Origin: Psychrobacter piscatorii
GTDB taxonomy: Bacteria > Pseudomonadota > Gammaproteobacteria > Pseudomonadales > Moraxellaceae
Assembly (NCBI RefSeq): GCF_001444505.1
Contig: NZ_LNDJ01000052.1
Span: 1 to 64,000 of the forward strand
Reading direction: 5' to 3'
Length of the DNA stretch: 64,000 bases
Of this stretch, positions 63,738-64,000 are shown piece after piece. Both the position numbers and the translations under genes were made by a program. Each line of letters starts with the position of its first letter. Within the stretch, counting starts at the first letter, position 1. The notes beneath the pieces were generated by a model, which worked only from the letters and a program-made list of their open reading frames with translations, searched no databases and was not told the origin of the DNA.

Positions 63738-64000
63738 ATGGTCTCATTTCTACAGCAGTCTGCCTCTGTGACACAAACAATGTCTTGGTGGCAGAAAAAA
63801 TTTGCGTCAGTGAATGCTCTAGTTGTAGGTGGCATTGTTTGTAGTATGCTAAGCCTCAGCGCATGCCAGACTGCGCCAGATAGCTCAGCTGCGATGAAAA
63901 CAACGCCTATTCAAACAACCCCATCATCACAGCCGCCAGTGACATCGACCACCACTGTGACTCAGGCACCCATCGTTGAAGCAGATGATGAGAACGAATA
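63738..64000 (+). CDS. N-terminal part of a lipoprotein, possible PBP1b activator (cut by window end)
   Basis: An open frame from ATG 63738 runs off the window (87 complete codons). A short polar leader is followed by a hydrophobic stretch (about 26-41) and a lipobox LSAC (Cys43), then a Pro/Thr/Ser-rich linker (TTPIQTTPSSQPPVTSTTT). It is an outer-membrane lipoprotein candidate. In Pseudomonas and Acinetobacter the gene after the PBP1b gene encodes LpoP, a TPR lipoprotein that activates PBP1b; the position fits, but the TPR part is not visible here. The start could be a later ATG. Confidence 0.65.
   Translation, partial: MVSFLQQSASVTQTMSWWQKKFASVNALVVGGIVCSMLSLSACQTAPDSSAAMKTTPIQTTPSSQPPVTSTTTVTQAPIVEADDENE

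Noticed and set aside
1..64000. Prophage, insertion sequence, integron or CRISPR array
   Set aside because: No transposase, integrase, phage structural gene or regularly spaced repeat array was seen on either strand.

Overview
The window looks like a chromosomal segment of a gammaproteobacterium of the family Moraxellaceae, most likely Psychrobacter. This rests on protein character and gene order (petABC-sspAB, dcd/apbC/metG, prmB-aroC, alaS-lysC-csrA), a tmRNA whose reading frame encodes ANDETYALAA, and AT-rich spacers with E. coli-like promoters and hairpin-plus-T terminators. It is inference from reading; no database search was run. There is no sign of a prophage, insertion sequence, CRISPR array or rRNA operon, so this is largely core genome with a few accessory insertions.

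Layout. 0.2-3.2 kb: two tandem FadL/OmpP1 outer-membrane porins with near-identical promoters. 3.4-5.9 kb: slyX divergent from the ABC-F gene uup. 6.4-10.3 kb: cytochrome bc1 genes petABC, then sspA and sspB. 10.4-21.5 kb: dcd, a DUF2804 pair, apbC, a 3-hydroxybutyrate/acetoacetate utilisation cluster (bdhA, scoB, scoA, atoE and a broken GntP-type permease), then metG. 21.6-27 kb: a small secreted protein and an ABC importer of the TrpXYZ type with two tandem substrate-binding lipoproteins. 27.2-30.6 kb: a YdeP-like molybdopterin oxidoreductase and FdhD. 30.6-31.5 kb: an unusual hairpin-rich non-coding stretch with its own good promoter. 31.5-33.4 kb: a sodium:solute symporter and a 44-residue membrane protein. 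33.5-37.5 kb: tRNA-Cys, tRNA-Leu, an acyl-CoA ligase, twin small proteins and tmRNA. 37.6-43.2 kb: a carboxylesterase, a glycerophosphodiesterase lipoprotein and a CreBC-like two-component system. 43.3-49.8 kb: aroC, prmB, an L,D-transpeptidase and a DUF389 membrane protein. 50-55.8 kb: alaS, lysC, csrA, a HopJ-family protein and a DUF1315 protein. 55.9-64 kb: nadK, a Bax inhibitor-1 family protein, a CcoI-type copper ATPase, penicillin-binding protein 1b and the start of a lipoprotein cut by the window end.

How the genes work together. The porins, acyl-CoA ligase, AtoE and CoA transferase point to fatty-acid and ketone-body catabolism feeding acetyl-CoA and the bc1 respiratory chain. The 3-hydroxybutyrate branch shows two independent lesions: an in-frame stop at codon 4 of the natural bdhA reading frame, and a frameshifted, truncated permease next to it. 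This suggests that 3-hydroxybutyrate use is being lost while acetoacetate/short-chain acid use may remain.

Points most worth a second look: the structured RNA candidate at about 30.9-31.4 kb, the linked bdhA/permease decay, the internal translation start in lysC that would give a separate regulatory subunit, the symporter with a tiny partner protein, the twin 81/83-residue proteins, and a 50-base near-perfect inverted repeat at 34.03 kb.
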